NCBI GenBank assembly: GCA_963835495.1
Contig: CAWIFQ010000003.1
Coordinates: 1,178,001-1,242,000, forward strand
DNA length: 64,000 nucleotides
Source: Acaudatibacter sp963835495
Lineage (GTDB): Bacteria; Pseudomonadota; Alphaproteobacteria; Caulobacterales; Caulobacteraceae
Reading direction: 5' to 3'
Each line of letters starts with the position of its first letter. Positions within the stretch are counted from its first letter, which is position 1. The notes under the pieces were generated by a model, which did not search any database, had not been told where the DNA came from, and was given only the letters and a program-made list of their open reading frames with translations. The position numbers and the translations under genes are program-made. Below, one piece after another: positions 17,462 through 29,190 of the stretch.

Positions 17462-17869
17462 TTAGTCCTTGATCTGCTCGCCTCGAAGGCCCGCCTCGAT
17501 CTTGCGCCACACGTCGGGAGCGATGCGGTCCGGGTCCACTTCGCGGATCAGGTGTCGAAACCGCTCATCGTCGCGCACCAAAGCTGCCAGCCGCTTGTCA
17601 TAGCCATCGGGATGATTGCGGAGCAGCCAGTACAGCCCGCCGTGACCCAGGCCCTGCAACTTTTCTGCCGCAGTGGGCGAGGCCGCCACGTACTCGATGA
17701 ACTCCCAAAAGGTCGTCGGCTCGAACATAGCCAGATTGCCGAGTTCTATGCTGGCGTCGGTCCGGCTCCGGTCCGCGTTCTTCGCGTCTCCCGTGTAGGC
17801 GGCGAGCAGGCGTTTGCACCACCTGTCGAGGTGAGCCCGACTCGACTTGCTATCCTTGGGTCGCGTCAT
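17462..17869 (-). CDS. Hypothetical protein (DUF6869-like), IS66 passenger gene
   Basis: 135 residues, soluble, starting MTRPKDSKSSRAHLDRW. The middle reads EFIEYVAASPTAAEKLQGLGHGGLYWLLRNHPD and ends with VRDDERFRHLIREVDPDRIAPDVW, a pattern that recalls DUF6869 proteins, whose function is unknown; I hold this assignment loosely. It is an intact frame inside the IS66 boundaries, same strand as the transposase genes, 93 bp from the left tip. It is therefore cargo of the element rather than a chromosomal gene. Confidence 0.65.
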   Translation of the reverse strand: MTRPKDSKSSRAHLDRWCKRLLAAYTGDAKNADRSRTDASIELGNLAMFEPTTFWEFIEYVAASPTAAEKLQGLGHGGLYWLLRNHPDGYDKRLAALVRDDERFRHLIREVDPDRIAPDVWRKIEAGLRGEQIKD

Positions 17870-17928
17870 GATGCCCTCGCCTCACGAGGTTGAGCCTCGA
17901 AGGCTAAAGGTCCGCTAAGGGTCCAGGC

Positions 17929-18077
17929 TGTGTAAGAACGTGGACGCCGCGATTTTGCGCGCAATACTATTGCTACCAGGGCAGCAACGCCGGGTTAAGC
18001 TTGCGCGACGCGGCCGAAATCGGCTGACCGAGGGCAAGTTCGTGCGGTCAAATTCCGGCTGGCCGCGTTTTTACACA
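17929..18077. repeat. MITE-like segment with 15-bp terminal inverted repeats
   Basis: TGTGTAAGAACGTGG at the left and the inverse complement of TGTGTAAAAACGCGG at the right, 13 of 15 identical, enclosing about 120 bp with no ORF. I see no clear target duplication. It lies inside the IS66 between the passenger gene and tnpC. It could be a MITE, or the two remaining ends of another deleted IS. Confidence 0.5.
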
Positions 18078-18125
18078 CCCTCGGTCGCGAACCGTCGAGT
18101 GGCGACCGCGGCCGGAACGAGCGTC

Positions 18126-19682
18126 TCAGACCACGGCGGCGGCCTTGGCGTGATAGCTCCAGGGCAGCAGCTCGTCGATGCTGGCTCTGCGGGTGGCCCT
18201 GCGACGATGCGGGTGATGACGTCGGCGAGGTAGGCCTCGGGGTCGATGTCGTTCAGCTTGCAGGTCTCGATCAGCGAGGCGAGGACCGCCCAGTGCTCGG
18301 CGCCGCCGTCGGAGCCGGCGAAGAGGGCGTTCTTGCGGTTCAGGGCGATGGGGCGGATGGCGCGCTCGACGATGTTGGAGTCGATCTCGATGCGGCCGTC
18401 ATCGAGGAAGAGGGTGAGGCCCTCCCAGCGGGCGAGCGCGTAGCGGATCGCCTCGGCGAGCTTGCTCTTCTGGCTGATGGTCTCGAGCTTGGCCCTGCAG
18501 CCAGGGCTCCATCGCCTCGATCAGCGGCCGGCTCTGCTCCTGGCGCGCGGCGCGCGGGCCGTCGGGCGCAAGCGGCCGCGGATCTCGGCCTCGACGGCGT
18601 AGAGCGCCTTGATCCGCTCCAGCGCCTCGCTGGCGATCGGCGCCGGGCCGGCGGCGGCCAGCTCGTAGAACGCGCCGGCGCACATGGGCCCAGCAGAAGG
18701 CGAGCTGCACCTCGCCCTTCTCGGCCAGCGGGCGATAGCCGCCGTAGCCGTCGACCTGCAGCACGCCGTTGAAGCCGGCGAGATGCGCCGATCGGCCGCT
18801 CGGCCTTGCGGTCGGGCGCGTAGACATAGGCCACGCCCGGCGGATCGGCTCCGCCCCAGGGGCGGTCGTCGCGGGCATAGGCCCAGAGCTGGCCGGTCTT
18901 GGTCCGGCCGCGCCCGGGATCGAGCACCGGCGCCGTGGTCTCGTCGGCGAAGAGCTTCGTCGAGGCCTTGCAGCTTCTCCAGCAGACGCTCATGCACGGG
19001 CCGGAGCAGGAAGGCCGCCCGGCCCGGTCCAGTCGGCCAGGGTCGAGCGGTCGAGCTTGATCCCCTGGCGGGCGTAGATCTGGGCCTGGCGATAGAGCGG
19101 CAGGTGATCGGCGTACTTGGCGACCACCACGTGGGCGACCGTGCGCCTCGGTGGGCAGGCCGCCCTCGATCAGCCGCGCCGGCGCCGGCGCCTGGACCAC
19201 GACGTCCTCGCAGGCGCGGCAGGCGTACTTGGGCCGGCGCACCACCAGCACGCGGAACTGGGCCGGGACGATGTCCAGCCGCTCGGCGACGTCCTCGCCG
19301 ATCAGGTGCAGGGCGCCCGCGCAGCAGGGGCAGGTCTTGTCCTCGATATCGACGACGGTCTCGATCCGCGGCAGATGCGCCGGCAGCGATCCGCGGTTGG
19401 CCCGCGCGCTTGGCGGCCGCTCGGCGCTTCCGCTCGGGATGCGGCCGCCTCGGCCGCGGCCTCGCCGGCCGCCTCGCCTGCTGGACCTCTTCCAGCGCCA
19501 GCTCCAGCTGGTCGATGCGGCAGGCGTCTCGGCGCGGCGGCCGAAGCGGTGACGCTGCAGCTCCTTGATGATCTGGCGCAGCCGCTCGGCCTCGGCGGCG
19601 TGGGCTGGCGCGCTCGGCCAGCAGCATCGCCTGCAGCGTCGCCGGCGTCCGTCGGCAGGCGCGCTCGGCCGAGGACCGTCAT
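18126..19682 (-). CDS. tnpC: IS66 transposase TnpC (frame broken many times)
   Basis: Through several frame breaks the IS66 transposase can be read: an N-terminal region starting MTVLGRARLP, a leucine-rich helix (IDQLELALEEVQQA), a zinc-finger-like segment (CPCCAGALHLIGED region near 19310), the catalytic domain with DETTAPVLDPGRGRTKTGQLW, VDGYGGYRPLAEKGE, LAFCWAHVRR and a C-terminal IRPIALNRKNALFAG-type motif near 18330, ending SIDELLPWSYHAKAAAVV. It cuts and joins the element ends. The breaks match the general indel pattern of the window. Confidence 0.85.
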
Positions 19683-19762
19683 CGACCGAGAGTACAGCAC
19701 ATCAGAACGGCCTTGAGGCGCCCCGCGCGTCCGCCCTGAGTCACCTCGCCGCAGCTCTAACA

Positions 19763-20123
19763 TCACCGCCGCCGCGACCGGCGTGCGGGTCCGCCGGGCC
19801 TGGTGCACGCGCCGCCAGTCCAGGCCTTCGAGCAGGGCCGCCGAGCTGCGCCGGCGGTCAGCCGCATCACCCCGTCCTGGATCTTCGGCCAGCGGAACTC
19901 ACCGTCCTCCAGCCGCTTGGCGAACAGGCACAGCCCCGTGCCGTCCCAGCAGATCAGCTTGACCCGATCGGCGCGCTTGGCCCGGAAGACGTAGACCACG
20001 CCCGAGAACGGATCGGCCTGCATCTGGTCCCTGCACCAGCGCCGCCAGACCTTCCGCGCCCTTGCGGAAGTCCACCGGCCTGGTCGCCACCAGCACCCGG
20101 ACCGACCCGGCCGGGCCGATCAC
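19763..20123 (-). CDS. tnpB: IS66 accessory protein TnpB (frame broken)
   Basis: Family sequence VRVLVATRPVDFRKGAEGL, then DPFSGVVYVFRAKRADR, KLICWDGTGLCLFAKRLE and FRWPKI are all visible in two frames. GTG at 20123 overlaps the tnpA stop (GTGA). Breaks lie near 20030 and near 19860, so the exact C-terminus is uncertain. TnpB is needed with TnpA and TnpC for full IS66 transposition; its biochemical role is unknown. Confidence 0.85.
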
Positions 20124-20481
20124 CGGCCAGCCCGCAGGGCGCCGATCACCGCCACCGTTAGCCGCGCATCGGCGCTCCCGGCCGATCCGCACCCGCGCCA
20201 CCCAGAAGCTCGATCTCGATCAGGCTCCGTCCGCCGCCGCCTGTCGCCAGACCCTGCGCCGGTGATCATCGACCACCACCTGGCGCGAAGGCCGACGCGC
20301 CTCGCGTCGCGCCTCCAGGTGAACACCTGCGTCTTCGCCAGGCCTGTAGCGATCAGCGACCTCGCCGACCGACGTGGTCTCGTAGCTCTCAGCGACAATG
20401 TGGGCCTTGGCGTCAGCGCTCCAGCGCCGCCGCTGCGCCGGGCCCGGCAAACACCTCGATCCGACGCGCCGCAGGCATCAT
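20120..20481 (-). CDS. tnpA: IS66 accessory protein TnpA (frame broken)
   Basis: The start is taken at ATG 20481 because it gives the family N-terminus PAARRIEVFAGP followed, after a frame break near 20435, by RRRWSADAKAHIVAESYETTSVGEVADRY and QVFTWRRDARR, a helix-turn-helix of the TnpA/IS3-orfA type. It probably binds the element ends. The stop overlaps the tnpB start. Confidence 0.82.
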
Positions 20482-20561
20482 CAGCACATCATCACCAGGC
20501 ATCATCACCACACCAAGCAAAACCGGCTCGGACTCTCGGCGATCACATCAGCCGCCGTGAA

Positions 20562-20592
20562 GGTGGGGTCGGGCCGACGCTTACCTCTATCC
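20562..20592 (-). repeat. IS66 right end: inverted repeat plus 8-bp target duplication
   Basis: CGCTTAC at 20578-20584 is the inverse of the left tip GTAAGCG, with a partial match continuing about 16 bp inward; CTCTATCC follows at 20585-20592 as the second copy of the target. Confidence 0.88.
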
Positions 20593-20627
20593 GGCGCAAA
20601 CCGCGACATCTCTATCCGGCGTAGACA
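20593..20627 (+). repeat. ISNCY element right terminal repeats (remainder)
   Basis: After the IS66 target duplication comes GGCGCAAACCGC and then a complete second unit GACATCTCTATCCGGCG ending TAGACA. The first unit starts at 17354 on the other side of the IS66 (GACATCTCTATCC), which shows that the IS66 landed in it. Confidence 0.72.
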
Positions 20628-20706
20628 ATGGATGTCCGATGCCCCGCCCTTTGGAATGTCACAACTTCCCTCGGTTCGGCATGCCCTCTGGATTCTTGAG
20701 GTGAAA

Positions 20707-21009
20707 ATGATCGTCTTGATCAATGTCTTCCATGTCGATCCCGCCAATCAGCGTCGGCTGATCGAAATACTGACCCAGGTAACGGAAGAGATCGTCAGCA
20801 AGGCGACGGGTTTCGTCTCTTCCACACTTCACCGCAGCATGGACGGCGGCAAGGTCACCATGTACGCCCGCTGGAGCAGCCTCGCCGACTACGAGGCCAT
20901 GCGCCAGGATCCGGCGCCGCGCCCATTTCTCGAAGCGGCGCTTTCCATCGCCCGGTTCGATCCCGGCATGTACGAAGTGGTTCGGGAATTCAGCCCGCCC
21001 AACCCGTGA
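20707..21009 (+). CDS. Antibiotic biosynthesis monooxygenase (ABM) domain protein
   Basis: 100 residues with the dimeric ferredoxin-like ABM fold: N-terminal strand MIVLINVFHVDP, helix NQRRLIEILTQVTEEI, ATGFVSSTLHRSMDGGKVTMYARW and SLADYEAM. Such small proteins act as quinol monooxygenases or haem-degrading enzymes, or have no known activity. The ATG at 20707 follows TTGAGGTG. It is the first chromosomal gene after the nested elements. Confidence 0.8.
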   Translation: MIVLINVFHVDPANQRRLIEILTQVTEEIVSKATGFVSSTLHRSMDGGKVTMYARWSSLADYEAMRQDPAPRPFLEAALSIARFDPGMYEVVREFSPPNP

Positions 21010-21065
21010 GCGACGCTCGACAGCCTCGTGGTGCGCGAAACTGAGCGACAGTGTAGCTGTGGCCG

Positions 21066-21956
21066 ATGCCGAACAAGCTGGGCGGCAAAGCCCTGCCCCT
21101 CCTTGCCACATTGGGCGCGATGGCCTGTTTCCAGACGGGCGCCGCCTGGGCCAAGAGCCTGTTTCCGGCCGTTGGCCCGCAAGGCGCCGCGGCGCTACGC
21201 CTGCTGTTAGGCGCGCTGATGCTGCTGGCGATCGCGCGGCCTTGGCGCAACTGGCCGCGCCCAGCGCCGATCCTGCCGCTGCTCGGCCTCGGCGCAGCGA
21301 CTGGCGGCGCGGTCGTGATGTTCTATCTGGCGCAGAGCCGGCTGCCGCTCGGCATCGCCATCGCGCTGCAGTTCCTGGGCCCCTTGGCCGTGGCGGTGTT
21401 CGGCACCCGGCGTCCGATCGACCTGCTCTGGGCCGCACTAGCGGCGGCCGGCGTCTGGTGTCTGGTCGGCGGCGGCGACCGAACCTCGAGCGTCGACCTG
21501 GTCGGGGTGGCGTTCGCGCTTTGCGCCGCCGTCGCATGGGCGAGCTACATCCTGTGCGGCCGCGCCGCGAGCGCGGCGTTCGGCGGCTCGACGGCGGCGC
21601 TGGCTTCCACCATAGCGGCGATCCTGGTGCTGCCGGTGGGCATAGCGCAGGCTGGAAGCGCCCTGCTCTCGCCGGCGCTGTTGCCGGTGGCCCTGCTGGT
21701 GGCGCTGCTCTCGACCGTGATCCCGTTCTCGCTCGAGCTCTACGCCCTGCCCCGGCTGCCGGCCCGCACCTTCGCCATCTTCACCAGCCTGGAGCCGGCA
21801 TTCGGGGTGCTCTCGGGTTGGGTGCTGCTGGGCCAGCACCTCGCGGCGGCCCAGATCGCCGGCGTCGCCGTGGTGATCACCGCCGCGGCCGGTGCGGCGT
21901 GGTCGAGCTCGACGCGACCCGCAACAGCCGATATCGCCGACGTCCCGCCGACCTGA
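21066..21956 (+). CDS. EamA/RhtA family transporter
   Basis: 296 residues with about ten hydrophobic segments in two EamA repeats; AAALRLLLGALMLL, LPLGIAIALQFLGPLAV and IFTSLEPAFGVLSGWVLLG are typical of RhtA-like inner membrane exporters of threonine and homoserine. Substrate unknown. The frame is intact; a 56-bp gap separates it from the ABM gene. Confidence 0.85.
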   Translation: MPNKLGGKALPLLATLGAMACFQTGAAWAKSLFPAVGPQGAAALRLLLGALMLLAIARPWRNWPRPAPILPLLGLGAATGGAVVMFYLAQSRLPLGIAIALQFLGPLAVAVFGTRRPIDLLWAALAAAGVWCLVGGGDRTSSVDLVGVAFALCAAVAWASYILCGRAASAAFGGSTAALASTIAAILVLPVGIAQAGSALLSPALLPVALLVALLSTVIPFSLELYALPRLPARTFAIFTSLEPAFGVLSGWVLLGQHLAAAQIAGVAVVITAAAGAAWSSSTRPATADIADVPPT

Positions 21957-21960
21957 CCGT

Positions 21961-22365
21961 CTACTTCGCCCGCACCCGGTTGTTGCGCGGCCCGTGCTCC
22001 AGCTCGACCAGGCCCATCCGTTCGAGCACGGGCGTGACATAGTTGGCGAAGCGGCCGCGGTAGCCCTTGCGCAGGCCATAGTAGCCGCCGACCGGGTTGT
22101 CGGCGGCGCGGGCCCAGGCCTCCACCGTGCCCTCCTTCACCGGCTTGCCCTCGTCGGCATTGCCCAGCTCGGCCCAGTCGCCGCGCGCCTTCAGCATCGC
22201 ATGCAGGTCGGCGATACCGCGAAGTTGGTAGGACAGACGGGTCGCGCCGACCTGGACGATGAGCGCGGGCGGAGAAGCCGCCTCGTCGCGCCATGCCTCA
22301 TATTCCGAGGTCTGCGGCGGCGTCTGCAGCTTCCAGGGATCGTCCTTGACGCCTGATCCGCTCAT
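21961..22365 (-). CDS. Conserved hypothetical protein (DUF6855-like)
   Basis: 134 residues starting MSGSGVKDDPWKLQTPP, with LDxHAMLKARGDWAELG, GTVEAWARAADNPVGGYYGLRKG and a C-terminal ERMGLVELEHGPRNNRVRAK. It resembles a widespread family of small cytosolic proteins, which I recall as DUF6855, with no known function. The ATG at 22365 was chosen over a longer frame because the family begins at this MSGSG. It is convergent with the EamA gene, 4 bp apart. Confidence 0.75.
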   Translation of the reverse strand: MSGSGVKDDPWKLQTPPQTSEYEAWRDEAASPPALIVQVGATRLSYQLRGIADLHAMLKARGDWAELGNADEGKPVKEGTVEAWARAADNPVGGYYGLRKGYRGRFANYVTPVLERMGLVELEHGPRNNRVRAK

Positions 22366-22454
22366 CCCGCCCCTCCGTCCGATCGCCGATCGCCGATCGC
22401 CGATCCCTACCCTGGCCCAACTGACACCTCCTGTCAGCTTCGGGCCGCAAGGCA

Positions 22455-22868
22455 TCACACCTGCGCCGGCATCGTCTCGAACACGGTCAGGTCAGGCGGC
22501 ATCGGGGCCCAGGCCGGTCGGTCGCGGTTGAAGATGGCCATAGTCGGCCGGAAACGGGACGGGTCATCGAGCGAACCGGCGTAGATGGTGTGGGAATCGC
22601 TCTCGCCGACGACGCCGCCGAACACGAGGCCGCCGCAGGTCGGGCAGAAGTTGCGGGTCGCTTCGCCCCTGAGCGCCTTCGAGGCGAACTGGCGCGTCGG
22701 GCCGCTGAAGCGCACCGCGCTGGCGGGAAAGCCCATGAAGCCGATCGAGCCGCCGCCGGACGCCTTGCGACAGTCGCCGCAGTAGCAGAAGCCGGCGAAC
22801 GTCGGCTCGGCGACGGCTTCGTAGCGCAGCGCGCCGCAGAGGCAGCCGCCGGTGATGGTCTCGCTCAT
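22455..22868 (-). CDS. GFA family (glutathione-dependent formaldehyde-activating-like) zinc protein
   Basis: 137 residues with the GFA zinc motifs CLCGAL, CYCGDCRKASG and FCPTCGG. The family includes Gfa and CENP-V; the fold binds two zinc ions and the formaldehyde activity of most members is unproven. The start overlaps the stop of the alpha/beta hydrolase gene upstream. Confidence 0.9.
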   Translation of the reverse strand: MSETITGGCLCGALRYEAVAEPTFAGFCYCGDCRKASGGGSIGFMGFPASAVRFSGPTRQFASKALRGEATRNFCPTCGGLVFGGVVGESDSHTIYAGSLDDPSRFRPTMAIFNRDRPAWAPMPPDLTVFETMPAQV

Positions 22869-23825
22869 GGGCCGCTTCCTCCCTCGCCGCTCCCCTGCCC
22901 CGCCGCGCCCGCTGGCGGCGCCGGCTTAGCGCCAGATGCGCCATCGAGGAACCCGATCATGGCGGCATTGAACGCGTCCGGGGCCTGGATCGGCGCGAAA
23001 TGGCTGACGTCCGGCAGGATGATCAGCCTGGCGCCGGGAATGGTGCGCGCCAGATATTCGGTGTGCTGGCGCAGGATGAACTCCTCGTGTGCGCCGTCGA
23101 CGATGGCGACTTGCGGCCCCCGGATCGCGGCCAGGTCTGCCGGCGCGTAGTTGGGCTCGCGCATCTGCATCGCCAGCACGGCCTTGGACAGCGCGCCGTA
23201 GTCGTTCGGGGTCTCGGAGAGGCGGGCGTAGTTGGCCGCGCAGCGCCGCCTCCACCTTCGGCAGGATCGGCGAGATCGCGCCCATCGGGTTGAAGCCGCG
23301 CAGGTCCATGTTGGCGCCGAAGGCGAACACATGGGCGACGCGTTGGGGATGCTTCATCGCCATGATCAGGCCGATGATCGCCCCGTCGCTCCAGCCAACC
23401 ACGTCGGCGTGGTCGACGTTCAGCTCATCCATGACCGCGATGACGTCCGATTCCATCAGCTCATAGCCGAGCGGCCGGGCGTCCCGGGTGCTGCGGCCGT
23501 GGCCGCGGCTGTCGATCACGATCACGCGGCGGCCGTCGGCGAGCAGCGCCGGGACCTGGTCGCCCCAGTAGTCGCTGCTGGCGTCGCCGCCGTGGAGCAG
23601 GATCACCGGCGCGCCGTGACCGAACGCGGCGAACCAGATGCGCGCGCCGTCGTGGGCGACGCGGCCCTCGAACTCGAACGGCGGCAGCGGCGCCGGTGGC
23701 GGCAGGGTCTCCCAAGGCGGCGTTTGGGCTGGCGCCGCTTCAGCGGGCGCTGCTTGCACCGCTCCAGAACACACCGTCAGAGCGAGCGACGTCGCCGCAA
23801 TCAACGCAAGCGCGACTCGCCGCAT
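22865..23825 (-). CDS. Secreted alpha/beta hydrolase (frame broken once)
   Basis: About 320 residues: a Sec signal peptide (MRRVALALIAATSLALTV), a Pro-rich spacer, the oxyanion strand LLHGGDASSDYWG, nucleophile elbow VGWSDGAIIG, acid region and the catalytic His in LPDVSHFAP. The frame breaks near 23240, where VEAALR should run into CAANYARLSETPNDYG. Substrate unknown. It is translationally coupled to the GFA gene. Confidence 0.85.
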
Positions 23826-23833
23826 GCCGCCTC

Positions 23834-27292
<3,459 letters not shown>

Positions 27293-27316
27293 ACATCCCT
27301 CCCCTCACCTGCCGAC

Positions 27317-27406
27317 TCAGCCGGCGAGACTCGCCACCTGGCAGACCATCCAAACAAACCCCGCCACCGAGGCAAGGGCCAGACCTTCGCGCGCCAGCCG
27401 AAACAT
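27317..27406 (-). CDS. sidA: SidA-like SOS-induced cell division inhibitor, 29 residues
   Basis: An ATG at 27406 opens 29 codons: MFRLAREGLALASVAG, then FVWMVCQVASLAG and stop. It has a short basic N-terminus and one hydrophobic helix, the shape of Caulobacter SidA, a 29-residue inner membrane protein induced by DNA damage that blocks division through FtsW/FtsN. The identical length, the N-terminal sequence and an SOS-like box upstream support this. The start is 45 bp from that box and the stop is 24 bp before dnaE. Recognition is from memory of the protein's size and features, not an alignment. Confidence 0.72.
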   Translation of the reverse strand: MFRLAREGLALASVAGFVWMVCQVASLAG

Positions 27407-27450
27407 GGGGACAACTCCATCTGCGTGCTTGTTTTGTTCTTGTCGCGCTT

Positions 27451-27465
27451 ATTCCCCTTTTGTTC
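27451..27465. promoter_or_regulatory. SOS-like box upstream of sidA
   Basis: ATTC-CCCTTTT-GTTC, one mismatch from GTTC-N7-GTTC, 45 bp before the sidA start. The pyrimidine-rich spacer resembles that of the perfect box at 6165. Confidence 0.55.
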
Positions 27466-27492
27466 CCGCCTGTCAAGTCCGCGCCTTGCGTC

Positions 27493-29132
27493 TCAGTTCG
27501 GGTTCTTCGTGAGCCAGTCCTGGGCGTAGGTGTCGCCCTGGGCGGCGGACTTCTCGTACCAGTAGCGGGCCTTGGTCAGATCGACCGGGATGCCGTAGCC
27601 GTGCTGGTAGTACGAGCCCTCCCATTCCTCGCCGTCCATGTTGCCCTGGTCGGCCGACTTCTCGAACAGGGCGAACGCGATCTGGTCGTCCTCCTTGACG
27701 CCGTGACCCAGCGCAAAGGCGACGCCGAGCCCGGCCTGCCCCGCCGCGTCGCCCTTGGCGGCGGATAGCGCCCACCACTCGGCGGCGAGCGTGTCGTTGC
27801 CGGCCTTCTCGGCGGCGGTCGCGTTGGCGTTCATGGTCGCGGCGTCGAGGAACTGCACCGAGGCGTCGTTGGTCACCAGCGGATTGGGGCCGCTGGGATC
27901 GAACACGGCGTTGCTGTCGGCGGTCTGCTGCTGCGTTGTGTTCGCGGGGGCGACGACCGCGTTGTTGGCGTCGTTGTCGAGCGTGTTCGTCAGATCGTTG
28001 GTAGTGTTGTTCGCGTCGGCGTCGTGGTTGGTCGGGTGTCCGCTCAACAGGGCGACGATCAGCACCAGCGACACCACCGCGCCAACCGCCGACGCCGCGA
28101 TGATCAGCGGCGTGTTGGCCCCCTTTTTCTGGCCGTTGTTGTCGAAGGTGGCCACCAACGGCGGTGGAGGCGGCGGCGAGACCGGCGGCGGAGGTGGTGG
28201 CGGCGGAGGCGGCGGCGGAGAAACCTCGGCTGGCGGCGGCGGTGAGACGAGCGGCGGCGGGGGGAGACGGGCGGCGGCGGAGGCGACACCTCAAGTGGCG
28301 GCGCGACGAAGACGGGTGGTGGCGGCGGGGCCGGCGGAGGCGGCGCGGGACCGGGATCGACGTGGATCGGCGCCGGGCGCTCGAACATCTGGGCCAGGTC
28401 GTTGCGGGCCTTGGCCACCGCCCGCGATGCGGCCGAGAGCGCGGCGGCGGCGGCGCGGCGCTCGTTGTCGGCCGCCTCCATCGCCGCGCGGCTGGCGTCG
28501 AGCTCGGACTGAGCAGCGTGCAGCACTGTGGCGCTGACCCGCATCTCGGCGACCCGCTGGAACTGCGCCTCGGCGGCGTCGAGGGCGACCCGCGCCGCGG
28601 ACGCGACCTCCTTGGTCTCGCCTTCGCGGGCCTTGGCTTCCTGGAACGCCTCCTCGGCCGCCGCGGCGGTGTCCTGGGCGTCCTGCATCGCCTGCTCGCG
28701 GCGGGCCAGCGCGCCGGTGAGGTCGCCGGGCTTGACGACATCGGCCGTCACCAGGAACTCCTCGAGCGTGGCGACCAGGCGCGACCAGCCGCCATGGCTG
28801 TCGCGGCCGTTCCAGTCGTCGATCGGCAGGCCGTTGATGCGGTCGAACGGAAACGGCGGGGCGTTGACGCCGTTGAGGGCGTTGACCAGCTTGTGCCGGC
28901 TCAGCGCCAGCCGGGCTTCGTCGCGGACGTATTCGCTGTTGATCGAAGCCGGGGTCCAGATCACCACCAGCGCGGAGAGCTCAGTGACCTGGCGCTCCAG
29001 CTCATGCTGCCAGTCGACGCCAGGCATGTCCTGGTCCCACCAGACATCGACGCCGATCGAGCGCAGCGCCCGCACGACCTGCTCCGCCAGGACCCGGTCG
29101 GTCCGCGAATAGGATAGAAAGACCCCAGACAT
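27493..29132 (-). CDS. TIR domain, coiled-coil, transmembrane, Sel1-repeat protein (frame broken once)
   Basis: About 546 residues. A TIR domain at 1-130 begins GVFLSYSRTDR and has DVWWDQDMPG and a conserved Glu72 in SEYVRDEARLAL, the position used by TIR NADases. Residues about 140-265 form an Ala/Glu-rich coiled coil, then a proline-rich linker of about 50 residues, a transmembrane helix (LIIAASAVGAVVSLVLIVALL), an Asn/Thr-rich stretch and two or three Sel1-like repeats (ALFEKSADQGNMDGEEWEG, ARYWYEKSAAQGDTYAQDW). The frame breaks in a G-run near 28262. By topology the TIR is cytosolic and the Sel1 part periplasmic. Role unknown; signalling or phage defence are possibilities. Confidence 0.8.
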
Positions 29133-29190
29133 CCCCGACGCCCTCGGTAACGGCGTTCAACCTAGCGCAAGCTTGGCGGCCTCGCGAGTG

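Larger units (their letters stand above)
17367..20584 (-). mobile_element. IS66 family element with passenger gene
   Basis: 3218 bp bounded by GTAAGCG at 17367-17373 and its inverted copy CGCTTAC at 20578-20584, with 8-bp direct repeats CTCTATCC outside. Genes tnpA, tnpB and tnpC run right to left on the minus strand. Between the tnpC stop (18126) and the left tip are 760 bp, far more than a simple IS66 needs, holding a 135-residue ORF and a 149-bp inverted-repeat segment. The target is one of the terminal GACATCTCTATCC units of the ISNCY element. Confidence 0.9.
15369..20627 (+). mobile_element. ISNCY/IS1202-type insertion element, split by an IS66 insertion
   Basis: The left end (TGTAGCGCCC, 15369) and right end (...GGCGTAGACA, 20627) are imperfect inverted repeats, each containing two tandem units of about 25 bp with the core GACATCTCTA. 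A 5-bp direct repeat ATGGA flanks both ends (15364-15368 and 20628-20632); it can be extended to 9 bp, AATGGATGT, if the ends are placed differently. Inside are a DDE transposase, an extra gene, and an IS66 element at 17367-20584. Removing the IS66 leaves an element of about 2.0 kb. Confidence 0.75.

Noticed and set aside
17993..18080. Alternative IS66 left end near GTTAAGC at 17993
   Set aside because: No target duplication there, while GTAAGCG at 17367 has an exact 8-bp duplicate at the right end.
22381..22401. Three tandem GATCGCC units
   Set aside because: Too short and isolated to assign a function.
28140..28330. G/C-rich low-complexity repeat as a possible satellite or CRISPR-like array
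   Set aside because: It encodes the polyproline linker of the TIR protein; there are no repeat-spacer units.
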